A stretch of 64,000 nt of DNA, from contig JAHWKW010000010.1 in NCBI GenBank assembly GCA_019347675.1, forward strand, positions 79,087 to 143,086, read 5' to 3'. Positions 21,049-29,128 of the stretch are shown here, one piece after another (within the stretch, counting starts at the first letter, position 1; every line of letters begins with the position of its first letter). Made by a program: the position numbers and the translations under genes. The notes beneath the pieces were generated by a model. The model searched no databases. It worked only from the letters and a program-made list of their open reading frames with translations, and was not told where the DNA came from. Origin of the DNA: Actinomycetota bacterium. GTDB lineage: Bacteria; Actinomycetota; Nitriliruptoria; Nitriliruptorales; JAHWKO01.

Positions 21049-21750
21049 GTGAGCGAGGTCACCGCGGTCGTGGTCGCGGCCGGCCGCGGGCAGCGACTCG
21101 CTGACGCCGGCGCCGGTCGGCCCAAGGCGCTGGTCGAGGTCGACGGACGGCCGCTCCTCGATCTCACGCTCACCACCCTGCGGGCGGTCCGGGCCATCAC
21201 CGCCGTCGTGGTGGTGCACCCACCGGGCGCCGGATCCGATTTCCGCGCCGTCGCCGGCAGCGACGTCGCCCTGGTCGCGGGTGGTACCAGCCGGTCAGCC
21301 AGCGTCCGTCGCGGGGTGGAGGCGCTGGTGCCGGGCAGCGAGCTGGTGGCCATCCACGACGCCGCCCGCCCGCTGGTCCCCCCGGCCGTCATCGCCGACG
21401 CGGTCGAGGCCGTGACCGGCGACGTGGTGGCGGCGGCTCCCGGTCTGCCGGTGACCGACACCTTGAAGCGGGTGGGCGCCGGCGGCGACGTGCTCGCCAC
21501 GGTCGGGCGGGGCGGCCTGTGGGCGGTCCACACCCCGCAGGTGATCCGCCGCGACGTCCTGGAAACCACGCTCGACTGGGCGCGCGGTCGCGACGCCACC
21601 GACGACCTGTCCTTGGTCGAGGAAGCCATCGCCGCCGGTGCCGTGGGCGGCCGGGTTCGGCTGGTGCGGGGCGACCCGCGCGACCTGAAGGTCACCCACC
21701 CCGAGGATCTGCTGGTCGCCGTCGCGATCGTTCGTGGGACCCGCCCGTGA
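21049..21750 (+). CDS. ispD: 2-C-methyl-D-erythritol 4-phosphate cytidylyltransferase
   Basis: IspD joins CTP and MEP to give CDP-ME in the non-mevalonate isoprenoid pathway. The product has TAVVVAAGRGQRL at the N-terminus, IHDAARPLVPP and HTPQVIRRDVL. The usual PKQ of the nucleotide loop is PKA here. Start GTG 21049 gives 233 residues, the usual size. The frame stays open back to 20884 through the repeat array, and each repeat carries its own GGAGG and GTG, so N-terminally extended products are possible but unlikely to be the main one. It overlaps ispF by GTGA. Confidence 0.94.
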   Translation: MSEVTAVVVAAGRGQRLADAGAGRPKALVEVDGRPLLDLTLTTLRAVRAITAVVVVHPPGAGSDFRAVAGSDVALVAGGTSRSASVRRGVEALVPGSELVAIHDAARPLVPPAVIADAVEAVTGDVVAAAPGLPVTDTLKRVGAGGDVLATVGRGGLWAVHTPQVIRRDVLETTLDWARGRDATDDLSLVEEAIAAGAVGGRVRLVRGDPRDLKVTHPEDLLVAVAIVRGTRP

Positions 21751-22253
21751 GGGTCGGGACTGGCTTCGACGTGCACGCCTTCGCCGACGACCGCTCGCGA
21801 CCGCTGGTGCTGGCCGGGATCGAGATCCCCGGCGCGCCTGGGCTGGCCGGCCACTCGGACGCCGACGTGGTCGCGCACGCGTTCGCCGACGCCCTGTTGG
21901 GCGCCGCGGCGCTGGGCGACCTGGGCAGCCAGTTCGGGGTCGACGATCCCGCCCTGGCCGGGACCTCGTCGCTGGAGCTGCTGGCCCGCGTCGCGACACA
22001 GGTCGCGGAGGTCGGCTGGCGCATCAGCAACCTCGACTGTGTGGTCGTGGCCCAGCGTCCGCCTCTGGCGACGTTCCGCGACGCGATGCGCGTCCGGGTG
22101 GCGACCCGACTGGGCCTGCCCCACGGTGACGTCTCGGTGAAGATCACCTCGGCCGACCGCCTCGGTGCGGTCGGCCGGGCCGAGGGGATCGCGTGCCTGG
22201 CCACGTGTTGCCTCGTCCGGTCGGGTTCGGACGGCGCCCCGCCCCCCGTTTAG
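21747..22253 (+). CDS. ispF: 2-C-methyl-D-erythritol 2,4-cyclodiphosphate synthase
   Basis: IspF cyclises CDP-ME 2-phosphate to MEcPP with release of CMP. The 168-residue product begins VRVGTGFDVHAF, with the zinc ligands Asp8 and His10, then GHSDADVVAHAFADALLGA with the third ligand His42, and SVKITSADRLGAVGR near the end. The start GTG 21747 overlaps the ispD stop, so the two consecutive-pathway enzymes are coupled. A TAGGCT box over its end (22251-22256) may serve cysS. Confidence 0.96.
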   Translation: MRVGTGFDVHAFADDRSRPLVLAGIEIPGAPGLAGHSDADVVAHAFADALLGAAALGDLGSQFGVDDPALAGTSSLELLARVATQVAEVGWRISNLDCVVVAQRPPLATFRDAMRVRVATRLGLPHGDVSVKITSADRLGAVGRAEGIACLATCCLVRSGSDGAPPPV

Positions 22254-22282
22254 GCTGCGGGCGGCGCGACCGCCAGGAGCCG

Positions 22283-23773
22283 ATGACGATCAACATCCAC
22301 GACACGCTCGAACGCAGGAAGGTCCCCTTCCAACCGCGTGACGATGGCCGCGCGGCCGTGTACGTCTGCGGCCCCACCGTCTACGGCGACCCCCACATCG
22401 GTCACGGCCGCTTCGCGGTCGTGTTCGACGTCTTCCACCGCTACCTGCGCTACCGCGGCTACGACACCACGTTCGTGATGAACATCACCGACATCGACGA
22501 CAAGATCATCGCGCGTGCCGCCCACGAAGGCGTGTCGGCCTTCCAGATCGGCGACCGATACGTACGGACCTGGAACCGGGCGATGGACGCGCTGGGCGTG
22601 ATCCCCCCCGACGTGCAGCCACGCGCCACCGGCCACGTCGGGGAGATGCAGCGGCTGATCCAGGATCTCATCGACCGGGGTCACGCCTACGTCTCGGACG
22701 GCAACGTCCTGTTCCGGGTGCGGTCCTTCCCCGGGTACGGTCGGCTGTCACGGCGGCGGCTCGAGGACGCCCAGCAACCCGCCGACGTGGCCGAGGTCGT
22801 GAAGGAGGATCCCACGGACTTCGCGCTGTGGAAGGCCGCCAAGCCGGGCGAGCCGAGCTGGCCGTCGCCGTGGGGTGAAGGCCGGCCTGGCTGGCACATC
22901 GAGTGCTCGGCGATGGCCGCCAAGCACCTGGGGCACGGCTTCGACGTGCACGGCGGCGGGGTCGACCTGATCTTCCCCCACCACGAGAACGAGATCGCGC
23001 AGCACGAAGCGGTCTACGGGCCTCCGTTCGCCCGCTACTGGATGCACAACGGGATGCTGGAGTTCGCCGAGACCAAGATGTCCAAGAGCGTCGGGAACGT
23101 CGTCGGGATCGACGACGCGCTCGCCCGCTGGGGTCGTGGGCCGCTGCGACTGTGGTACGTGACGTCCGGGTACCGCAGCCCGCTGATGTTCAGCGAGGAG
23201 CTGATCGACGAGGCCGAGAACGCGTTCGAAAGGATCGTGACGTTCGTGCGGAACGCGCGGGCCGCGGCCGACGGCGTCGAGCCGGCCCGCGAGGCGGGGC
23301 GTCGGCACGTGGCCGCCTTCGAGGAGGCCCTCGACGACGACCTGAACCTACCCGGTGCGCTGGCTGCGCTGCACGAGGCGGTCAACGCGGGCAACGAGTG
23401 GTTCGGTCGGGCAGACGCCGGCGAACGCGACGCAAAGGCCGCGGTCCGCGGGGTGGCCGAGACCGTGGTCAGGTTGGGCGACGACGTCCTGGGGCTGGGC
23501 ATCGCCGAGACGCTCCGGCCAGCCGAGGCACTCGGGCGCCGGTTCGGCCCGATGGTCGAGGAGCTCCTCCGGCGGCGCGACGCCGCCCGCTCCGAGCGCG
23601 ACTTCGCGACGGCCGACGCGATCCGTGACCTGCTGGGACGGGCGGGCATCACCGTCGAGGACCGGCCGACAGGACCACGGTGGCACATCGAGCCGGACAC
23701 CTTCCGCCACGATGGCGCGGAACCGCTCGCCGCTGAGGAGCAGGCCGCGGAGCTCCCCACCGCTCAGATCTGA
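22283..23773 (+). CDS. cysS: cysteinyl-tRNA synthetase
   Basis: A class Ia synthetase charging tRNA-Cys. Signatures in the 496 residues: zinc ligand Cys in [17 protein letters not shown] (HIGH box), ECSAMA, the zinc-binding [12 protein letters not shown], and KMSKS near residue 268. A helical anticodon-side domain with [15 protein letters not shown] and a Glu/Ala-rich tail follow. The ATG at 22283 has CAGGAG 3 bases ahead of the CC spacer (22274-22279). It follows ispF at 29 bp and is 3 bp before rlmB, with which it is surely co-transcribed. Confidence 0.97.
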   Translation: MTINIHDTLERRKVPFQPRDDGRAAVYVCGPTVYGDPHIGHGRFAVVFDVFHRYLRYRGYDTTFVMNITDIDDKIIARAAHEGVSAFQIGDRYVRTWNRAMDALGVIPPDVQPRATGHVGEMQRLIQDLIDRGHAYVSDGNVLFRVRSFPGYGRLSRRRLEDAQQPADVAEVVKEDPTDFALWKAAKPGEPSWPSPWGEGRPGWHIECSAMAAKHLGHGFDVHGGGVDLIFPHHENEIAQHEAVYGPPFARYWMHNGMLEFAETKMSKSVGNVVGIDDALARWGRGPLRLWYVTSGYRSPLMFSEELIDEAENAFERIVTFVRNARAAADGVEPAREAGRRHVAAFEEALDDDLNLPGALAALHEAVNAGNEWFGRADAGERDAKAAVRGVAETVVRLGDDVLGLGIAETLRPAEALGRRFGPMVEELLRRRDAARSERDFATADAIRDLLGRAGITVEDRPTGPRWHIEPDTFRHDGAEPLAAEEQAAELPTAQI

Positions 23774-23776
23774 TCG

Positions 23777-24538
23777 ATGGCGTCGCGCCGGGCGGGGCGC
23801 CGGCCGCCGCGGATCGTGCCGGGCCTGCACCCGGTCCGTGAGGTACTGCGTGCAGGCACCGACGTGGCCGAGATCCACATCGACCCGTCCCGGCGCCAGT
23901 CACCCGTCCTGGGCGAGATCCGTGACCTGGCCCGACGGTCGGGGTCCGCGGTGGTCGACAGCGACCGCCATCAGCTCGACGACCTCGCTGGCGGCGTGAC
24001 CCACCAGGGTGTGGTCGCGGTGGCGGCGCCCTACCGCTACCACGACGTGGACGACGTCGTGGCGGCGGTGCCGCCACGACAGCCGCCGCTGCTCGTCGCC
24101 CTCGACGGCGTCACCGACCCGCACAACTTCGGGTCGGTCGCCCGGACCGCCGAGGCGGTCGGGGCGCACGGCCTGCTGGTCCCTGCGCGCCGGGCGGTGG
24201 GGGTCACCCCCGCTGCCGAGAAGGCCGCGGCGGGAGCGCTCGCGTACCTCCCCGTCGCACAGGTGACCAACCTGGTCCGCACCCTGACCGCGCTGGCGGT
24301 GCGTCCGGTGTGGTCGGTCGGCCTCGACACGGGCGGAGACCTGTCCATCTTCGACTGCGAGCTGCTGGCTGAACCGGTCGTCATCGTCGTCGGGGCGGAA
24401 GGACGCGGCTTGAGCCGTCTGGTGGCCGACACATGTGACCAGCTGGCGGCTGTGCCGATGCGTGGCCGGGTCGCGTCGCTCAACGCCTCGGTCGCGGCAG
24501 CCGTGGCGCTGTACGAAGCGCGGCGACGCAGGGGATGA
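23777..24538 (+). CDS. rlmB: 23S rRNA (guanosine-2'-O-)-methyltransferase, TrmH/SpoU family
   Basis: A SPOUT-fold methyltransferase expected to methylate the 2'-O of a 23S rRNA guanosine. The substrate-binding N-domain (GLHPVREVLRAG, residues 15-30) is followed by the three SpoU motifs: DPHNFGSVARTAEAVGA (the NFG Asn), VVIVVGAEGRGLSRLV and ASLNASVAAAVALYE. 253 residues is the family size. Its last codons (ARRRRG-stop) form part of the 71-bp tandem repeat that runs downstream. The cysS-rlmB pair is conserved in Bacillus and mycobacteria. Confidence 0.94.
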   Translation: MASRRAGRRPPRIVPGLHPVREVLRAGTDVAEIHIDPSRRQSPVLGEIRDLARRSGSAVVDSDRHQLDDLAGGVTHQGVVAVAAPYRYHDVDDVVAAVPPRQPPLLVALDGVTDPHNFGSVARTAEAVGAHGLLVPARRAVGVTPAAEKAAAGALAYLPVAQVTNLVRTLTALAVRPVWSVGLDTGGDLSIFDCELLAEPVVIVVGAEGRGLSRLVADTCDQLAAVPMRGRVASLNASVAAAVALYEARRRRG

Positions 24539-24661
24539 CGGTTCGCTGCCTCGGGCGTGCCTGCGAACGTCGGCCGCTGCGTGCGTGGGCGCGGCGACGC
24601 AGGGGATGACGGTTCGCTGCCTCGGGCGTGCCTGCGAACGTCGGCCGCTGCGTGCGTGGGC
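24520..24661 (+). repeat. two tandem 71-bp copies seeded by the rlmB 3' end
   Basis: Bases from about 24520 to 24590 and 24591 to 24661 are identical at period 71, and the first 10 or so bases start a decayed third copy. The first copy includes the last codons and the stop of rlmB. Each copy carries a hairpin with GTTCGC and GCGAAC arms (24541-24568 and 24612-24639). Confidence 0.9.
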
Positions 24662-24762
24662 GCGGCTACGCTGGGGGAGCGGTCAGCGTCCGTTCGTCAT
24701 CGCCCGGTCGTCGGATCGTTGCGGATACTGCGCGCGGACGTGTCGGTGGGAGGTCGCGGCGG

Positions 24763-25431
24763 ATGGGCGATGCCCGGCTGTGGGGTCCGAACGAGCGCCG
24801 CCCTGCCGCGACCGTGCTGTCCGACGAGGACCTCGTGGACTTGGCTCGCGACGGCGACGAGCACGCCATCCGCGAGCTGATCGCCCGCTACCGGCGCTTC
24901 GCGCGCTCCAAGACCCGCTCCTACTTCCTGGTCGGTGGCGACCGTGAGGACGTCATCCAGGAGGGGATGATCGGGCTGTACAAGGCGATCCGTGACTACG
25001 TTGGCGACCACGACTCGACGTTCCGTTCCTTCGCGGAGCTGTGCATCACCCGCCAGATCCTGACGGCCATCAGGTCGGCCACGCGCCGCAAGCACGCCCC
25101 GCTCAACTCCTACGTGTCCTTCGACCGGCCCCAGTGGCTGGCGGACCAGGAGGTGGGCACGGTCGGTGACACGGTCGCGGTCGAGCCCGACGCCGATCCG
25201 GCGCGGATCCTGATCGCATCGGATGAGCGACGCGCGCTGGAGGAGACGTGTCACGGGCTGCTGTCCAGGCTCGAAGCCGCGGTGCTCGAGCTGTACGTCG
25301 ACGGGCGCAGCTACCGTGAGATCGCCGACCACCTCGGCCGGCACGTGAAGGCGGTCGACAACGCCCTGCAGCGCATCAAGCGCAAGCTCGAAGACCACCT
25401 GCGTGACGGCGGCGCCGACGGTCGGCTTTGA
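24763..25431 (+). CDS. sigH: RNA polymerase sigma factor, SigH (Spo0H) type
   Basis: This is a 222-residue sigma-70-family factor of the short SigH/Spo0H group. Region 2 contains ARSYFLVGG-type sequence (KTRSYFLVGGDREDVIQEGMI, shown in part), AELCITRQILTAI and KHAPLNSYVSFD, all close to B. subtilis sigma-H. Region 4 has SYREIADHLGRHVKAVDNAL as the -35-binding helix-turn-helix. The position after rlmB is also that of Bacillus sigH. In Bacillus it drives post-exponential genes; the regulon here is unknown. The ATG 24763 has GGGAGG about 10 bases ahead; TACGCT at 24666-24671 may be its -10, placing the 71-bp repeats upstream of its promoter. Confidence 0.9.
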   Translation: MGDARLWGPNERRPAATVLSDEDLVDLARDGDEHAIRELIARYRRFARSKTRSYFLVGGDREDVIQEGMIGLYKAIRDYVGDHDSTFRSFAELCITRQILTAIRSATRRKHAPLNSYVSFDRPQWLADQEVGTVGDTVAVEPDADPARILIASDERRALEETCHGLLSRLEAAVLELYVDGRSYREIADHLGRHVKAVDNALQRIKRKLEDHLRDGGADGRL

Positions 25432-25461
25432 GCTCGATGAACCGGCGCCGACCCGCAATCG

Positions 25462-25534
25462 AGCCGGGTGTCGGATTCGAACCGACGACATCGCGTTTAC
25501 AAGACGCGTGCTCTACCACCTGAGCTAACCCGGC
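25462..25534 (-). tRNA. tRNA-Thr (anticodon TGT)
   Basis: Read on the minus strand this folds as a 73-nt cloverleaf: acceptor GCCGGGT/ACCCGGC, D-arm TTAGCTCAGGTGGTAGAGC, anticodon stem CGCGT/ACGCG with loop CTTGTAA, and T-arm with GGTTCGAATCC. The anticodon UGU reads ACA. The discriminator is U and CCA is not encoded. It faces sigH tail to tail. Confidence 0.95.
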
Positions 25535-25637
25535 GAACACGGTGTGAGGGTACCGCCCGGAACCGTAGCGGTGCCGCCTAGTTGCACGCATGTGGTTCGC
25601 CCGGCATGCTCGCGCCATGACCGGGGAGGCAGCGCCG

Positions 25638-25928
25638 ATGGGTCACCACACCGACGCCGAAGCGGACCAGCTCGACGCACGTGACCGCGCCATCCTCGAT
25701 TTCGAGCGGGAGTGGTGGAAGGTCGCTGGCGCCAAGGAGGACGCGATCCGCCAGCGGTTCGACGTCTCCCCGACCCGCTACTACCAGCTCCTCAACCGTC
25801 TGATCGACGACGACGCCGCGCTGGCGTACGACCCGATGCTCGTCAAGCGGCTGCGACGGCTCCGGGCGGCCCGGCAGCGTCGGCGGGCCGCCCGCCGTCT
25901 CGGCACCGACTCGTCCGCTGACCGGTGA
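25638..25928 (+). CDS. DUF3263 domain protein
   Basis: A 96-residue protein of the actinobacterial DUF3263 family. The core LDARDRAILDFEREWWK and KEDAIRQRFDVSPTRYYQLLNRLID resembles a small winged or helix-turn-helix fold; the tail is very basic (RRRAARR). DNA binding is plausible but unproven. ATG 25638 is preferred over ATG 25617 because GGGGAGG lies at 25622-25628. It overlaps the LytR_C gene by GTGA, a pairing common in actinobacteria, which suggests a link to envelope biogenesis. Confidence 0.85.
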   Translation: MGHHTDAEADQLDARDRAILDFEREWWKVAGAKEDAIRQRFDVSPTRYYQLLNRLIDDDAALAYDPMLVKRLRRLRAARQRRRAARRLGTDSSADR

Positions 25929-26521
25929 GCAGGCACCTCGAAGACGGCGACCGTAGCTTCGTCGCGTCCGTCGTCCGCCACCTCCTGGCCGGCGTGGCGC
26001 TGGTCGCCACGGTGGCGGCGGCGTTCTGGGGAGTCGGGCGGCTGCAGACCACGCCGACCGACGTCGAGGTCGGGACGGGAACCACGGAGGGGCCCACCGT
26101 GCAGACGCCCACCGTCACCGCCACCGAGGACGCTCCCACCATCGAGGACACGGCTGCTGTGCAGGATCCGCCCACCGCCGCGTCGCCCACCGTCACCCCG
26201 ACTGACCCCGCCACGTTGCCTGCGGTCGACCCGTCGCAGGTCACCGTGCAGGTCCTCGACGCTGCCGCGGACGGTGGCAGCCGCGCCGCGCACGCCGTCC
26301 GTACCCTCCGCGAGGCCGGGTACAGGGTGGTCGCCGTCAACCGGGCGGTGCGCACCTACGCCCGGACGACGGTGTTCCACACGGCGGATGAGACCGTCGC
26401 GGCCGAAGCGGTCGCCGCGGCGCTGCCCAGTCCAGACGAGGTCATCGAGGCGAAGCCCGACAACCTGTCCGACTCCGTCAAGGTCCACGTCGTCGTCGGG
26501 ACCGACTACCCCGAGCCGTGA
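25925..26521 (+). CDS. membrane-anchored LytR C-terminal domain protein
   Basis: The 198 residues consist of a short cytoplasmic start, one membrane helix (about 19-42), a Thr/Pro/Glu-rich extracellular linker and a C-terminal LytR_C domain (VTVQVLDAAADGGSRAA..., VHVVVGTDYPEP). LytR_C domains occur at the end of LCP wall-polymer ligases and alone; no LCP domain is present here. The GTG start overlaps the DUF3263 stop. An outer-face role in wall assembly is inferred from family and topology. Confidence 0.82.
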   Translation: MSRHLEDGDRSFVASVVRHLLAGVALVATVAAAFWGVGRLQTTPTDVEVGTGTTEGPTVQTPTVTATEDAPTIEDTAAVQDPPTAASPTVTPTDPATLPAVDPSQVTVQVLDAAADGGSRAAHAVRTLREAGYRVVAVNRAVRTYARTTVFHTADETVAAEAVAAALPSPDEVIEAKPDNLSDSVKVHVVVGTDYPEP

Positions 26522-26621
26522 TCAGGCGGCAACCTGTGGCCGTGGGTTCTCGTCGGCCGGCCGCTGATGTGGCCGGCCGTCGGGTAGCGTCGCGTCGGCG
26601 CAAGACGGACGGGACGCGGAT

Positions 26622-27836
26622 GTGACCGACGAGCGCGAGCGCCGGGCCCGGCTGTGGTTCTGGTGGACGTGGACGGTCATCGGGATCGTCGCGCTGCTGT
26701 ACGTGGCCTGGCAGCTGTTGCAGCGACCGCTGGCGATCGCCGTCCCGCCGCTGGCGCTCGCGGTCGTGATCGTCTACGTCCTCAACCCGGTCGTGCGCAG
26801 GCTGGCCGACCGTGGCGTTCCCCGCGTGGCCAGCGCCGCGCTGGCGTACGTGGTCCTGGTCGGCGCGGTGGTCGCCGGGGTTTCGTTCCTCGTCCCGGTG
26901 ATCGGCGAACAGGTCGCCGCGTTGGGCGACCGCGCTCCGGAGATGGGCCGGTCGTTGCAGGGTGCGATCAACCGCCAGCTGGACACCTTGGGGATCGACT
27001 ACCGCGTCGAGCTCGGCTCCGAGTCGCTGCAGGCGCAAGAGACGGTCCGTCAGTACCTGCTCGGGCGGACCGGGACGCAGTTCGGCCAGATCCTCGCGAG
27101 CGCCGGATCGGTGGCCCGGGGCATCCTCCACGCCGCGGTGATCGTCCTGCTCGGCCCCGTGCTCGCCTTCTACCTCCTCGCCGACCTGCCCAACGTCCTG
27201 GAATCGTTGCGACGGATCATCCCGCCGGGACAGCGATCGGAGGTCGTGTCCGTCGCGGAGGGGATCATGGCGCGTGTCGGCGGCTACTTCCGCGGTCAGC
27301 TGCTGGTCGCGACCTTCGTCGGCGTGGCGACCGCCGCGGGGCTGCTGGCCGTTGGGTTGCCGTTCTGGGCACTGGTGGCGCTGATCACGGGCGTGTTCAA
27401 CCTCGTCCCGCTGATCGGGCCGTTCGTCGGGGGAGCGATCGGTGTGGTGGTGGCGCTCACCGCCGGCGACGGGCTGTCACAGGCGGTCTGGGTGGTCGCG
27501 GTGATGACGGTGGTGCAGCAGGTCGACAACCACGTCGTCAGCCCCAACGTGATGTCGCGCACGGTGGAGATGCATCCGATCACCGTGATGCTCGGCCTGC
27601 TCGTCGCCGGATCGCTGTACGGCATCGTTGGCATGCTGGTGGCGGTCCCGGCGATCGCCGCCGCCAAGCTGGTGCTGTTGCACCTGCTCGCCACGCGCGC
27701 CCCGTGGGCGACCGAGGACCTGCCGCGGCCGGCGACGGCGGGGCGATCCCCACCGCAGGCGCCACGGGAGTTGCTGAGCGCCCAGCCGGCCACGGAGGCG
27801 ACCGCCGAGCCCGAAGACGCCCGCACGCCCCGCTAG
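26622..27836 (+). CDS. AI-2E family transporter
   Basis: A 404-residue polytopic membrane protein with about seven to eight hydrophobic segments. The layout is the AI-2E/PerM family: paired N-terminal helices with YVLNPVVRRLADRGVPR, a soluble central part (about 100-160), and the C-terminal helices with GVFNLVPLIGPFVGG, QQVDNHVVSPNVMSR and HPITVMLGLLVAG. Members export autoinducer-2 or act as Na+/H+ antiporters; the substrate cannot be assigned. The Pro/Ala/Glu tail is cytoplasmic. GTG start; TAGCGT at 26585-26590 may be the -10. Its last 4 bases overlap the convergent gpgS. Confidence 0.85.
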   Translation: MTDERERRARLWFWWTWTVIGIVALLYVAWQLLQRPLAIAVPPLALAVVIVYVLNPVVRRLADRGVPRVASAALAYVVLVGAVVAGVSFLVPVIGEQVAALGDRAPEMGRSLQGAINRQLDTLGIDYRVELGSESLQAQETVRQYLLGRTGTQFGQILASAGSVARGILHAAVIVLLGPVLAFYLLADLPNVLESLRRIIPPGQRSEVVSVAEGIMARVGGYFRGQLLVATFVGVATAAGLLAVGLPFWALVALITGVFNLVPLIGPFVGGAIGVVVALTAGDGLSQAVWVVAVMTVVQQVDNHVVSPNVMSRTVEMHPITVMLGLLVAGSLYGIVGMLVAVPAIAAAKLVLLHLLATRAPWATEDLPRPATAGRSPPQAPRELLSAQPATEATAEPEDARTPR

Positions 27837-28783
27837 ACCGGGTGACAGCCGGCGCGGAACGTCGTCAGGGGAGGCCGCTCCGCGACGGTCACCTCCGTCT
27901 CGCCCAGCTGCAGGTTCCCGGAGCGATCACGTTGCGGGCGACGCAGCAGCGTTGTCACCTCTCCGGTCAGCCGCCCCTCCGCGCGGAGCCGCGTCGCGGC
28001 GACGTGCAGGATCTCGGCTGCCATCGCCGACAGCGCGGCCAGCGACTGGTGGGTGTGTCGGCGCGTGCCGAGGTCGACCTGAGCGATGGCGTTCGCCCCC
28101 AACCGGGCTGCCACGTCGATCAGCAGGGCGAACTCGACCCCGTACCCGGCCACGAACGGGACCTGTTCCAGGACGCCGCGACGGCCCGCGTACTCCCCGG
28201 CCAGCGGCTGGACCAGCCCGGACAGGTGCGGCCAGAAGGCCGCCAGCAGTGGGCGGGCCACCAGCTCGGTGACCCGCCCACCACCGGTCGGATCGACCAC
28301 GTCGCCGACGCGCAGCGGGCGGTCGTAGCAGGCCTTCGCCAGCGCGATCTGCGCGTCAGCCAGGAGAGGTGCGAGCAGGCCTGCCACGTACCGCACGTCG
28401 GGCGCGTGCACGTCAGCGTCGAGGAACATCACGAGGTCGCCACCGGTGACGGCGAGACCCTTCCACAGCGCATCGCCCTTCCCTCCAGGCGGGCCCGCCT
28501 CCGGCAGCACCGCCCGCTGATCGACGACCCGGGCCCCGGCTGCGGCGGCGCGTTCCTGCGTCCCGTCGGTCGAGCCGCCGTCGACCACGACGACCTCGTC
28601 GACGAGCCCGGGGACCTGTCGCGCCGCCGCGATCACCCCGGCGATGGTCCCCGCCTCATCGACCGCGGGGATCACCACGGTGACGCGGTCGCCGACGAGC
28701 CGTCGGTGCGCGGCCACCGCCGCCGGGTCGACGTCCTGCCAGCGCCACGTCAGGTGGGCGAACCAGGCGGCTGGCGCTGCCAT
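27833..28783 (-). CDS. gpgS: glucosyl-3-phosphoglycerate synthase
   Basis: GpgS transfers glucose from a nucleotide sugar to 3-phosphoglycerate, the first step of glucosylglycerate and methylglucose-lipopolysaccharide synthesis. The 316-residue GT-A protein has VVIPAVDEAGTI, VVDGGSTDGT, GGKGDALWKGL and the metal-binding FLDADVH, then VPFVAGYGVEFALLID, all as in mycobacterial GpgS. The ATG at 28783 is preceded on its strand by GGAGGCGAG; the frame continues upstream through the riboswitch region and is not coding there. It diverges from the SAM-riboswitch operon. Confidence 0.92.
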   Translation of the reverse strand: MAAPAAWFAHLTWRWQDVDPAAVAAHRRLVGDRVTVVIPAVDEAGTIAGVIAAARQVPGLVDEVVVVDGGSTDGTQERAAAAGARVVDQRAVLPEAGPPGGKGDALWKGLAVTGGDLVMFLDADVHAPDVRYVAGLLAPLLADAQIALAKACYDRPLRVGDVVDPTGGGRVTELVARPLLAAFWPHLSGLVQPLAGEYAGRRGVLEQVPFVAGYGVEFALLIDVAARLGANAIAQVDLGTRRHTHQSLAALSAMAAEILHVAATRLRAEGRLTGEVTTLLRRPQRDRSGNLQLGETEVTVAERPPLTTFRAGCHPV

Positions 28784-28910
28784 GTCTCGCCTCCGGTCGA
28801 GGCCGTACGGACGGCCGTCCCCAGCTGCGATTTGCCAGGGACGGCCACGGATGGCACCGTACTCGTGCGGCGACGCCGCCCGGAGCGGCTCGACGCGGCA
28901 TGATCCGGAC

Positions 28911-29040
28911 GCCCATCCGGAGAGGTGGAGGGCTCGGGCCCGAAGAAGCCTCGGCAACCCCCCGCGGACGCGGCGGGAACGGTGCCAAACCCGGTCTCCT
29001 TGAGCGGCGCCTGCCGGCGCCGTGGAGTGGGACGATGGGC
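28911..29040 (+). promoter_or_regulatory. SAM-I (S-box) riboswitch aptamer
   Basis: The core elements stand in order: AGAGGTGGAGGG (28921-28932), GGCCCGAAGAAGCC (28937-28950), TCGGCAACC (28951-28959) and GGTGCCAAACCC (28981-28992). P1 is a 7-bp helix between 28911-28917 (GCCCATC) and 29034-29040 (GATGGGC). A peripheral hairpin GGCGCC/GGCGCC sits at 29006-29021. One U of the canonical GGCCCNNUGAA block is A here. The class is S-box, not SAM-IV, by the AGAGNGG and GGCCC motifs. It lies 88 bases ahead of the threonine-synthase-like gene, which it should control. Confidence 0.93.
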
Positions 29041-29055
29041 CGGCGGTTCGCATCC

Positions 29056-29083
29056 GCCTCCCCGGCCTACCCGCGGAGGCTTT
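29056..29083 (+). terminator. riboswitch-controlled terminator/antiterminator
   Basis: GCCTCC (29056-29061) and GGAGGC (29075-29080) can pair and are followed by TTT. Alternatively GGCCGG (29038-29043) can pair with CCGGCC (29062-29067), using the 3' strand of P1. SAM binding, which stabilises P1, would therefore favour the terminator: the OFF architecture. This is inferred from base complementarity. Confidence 0.6.
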
Positions 29084-29128
29084 GAGGTACCGGCGCCCCC
29101 ACGTCCGTGGCCGACGTGAAGGACGCAC

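Noticed and set aside
28911..29040. SAM-IV class for the riboswitch
   Set aside because: The AGAGGTGGAGGG and GGCCCGAAGAAGCC blocks are those of SAM-I; SAM-IV lacks this arrangement.
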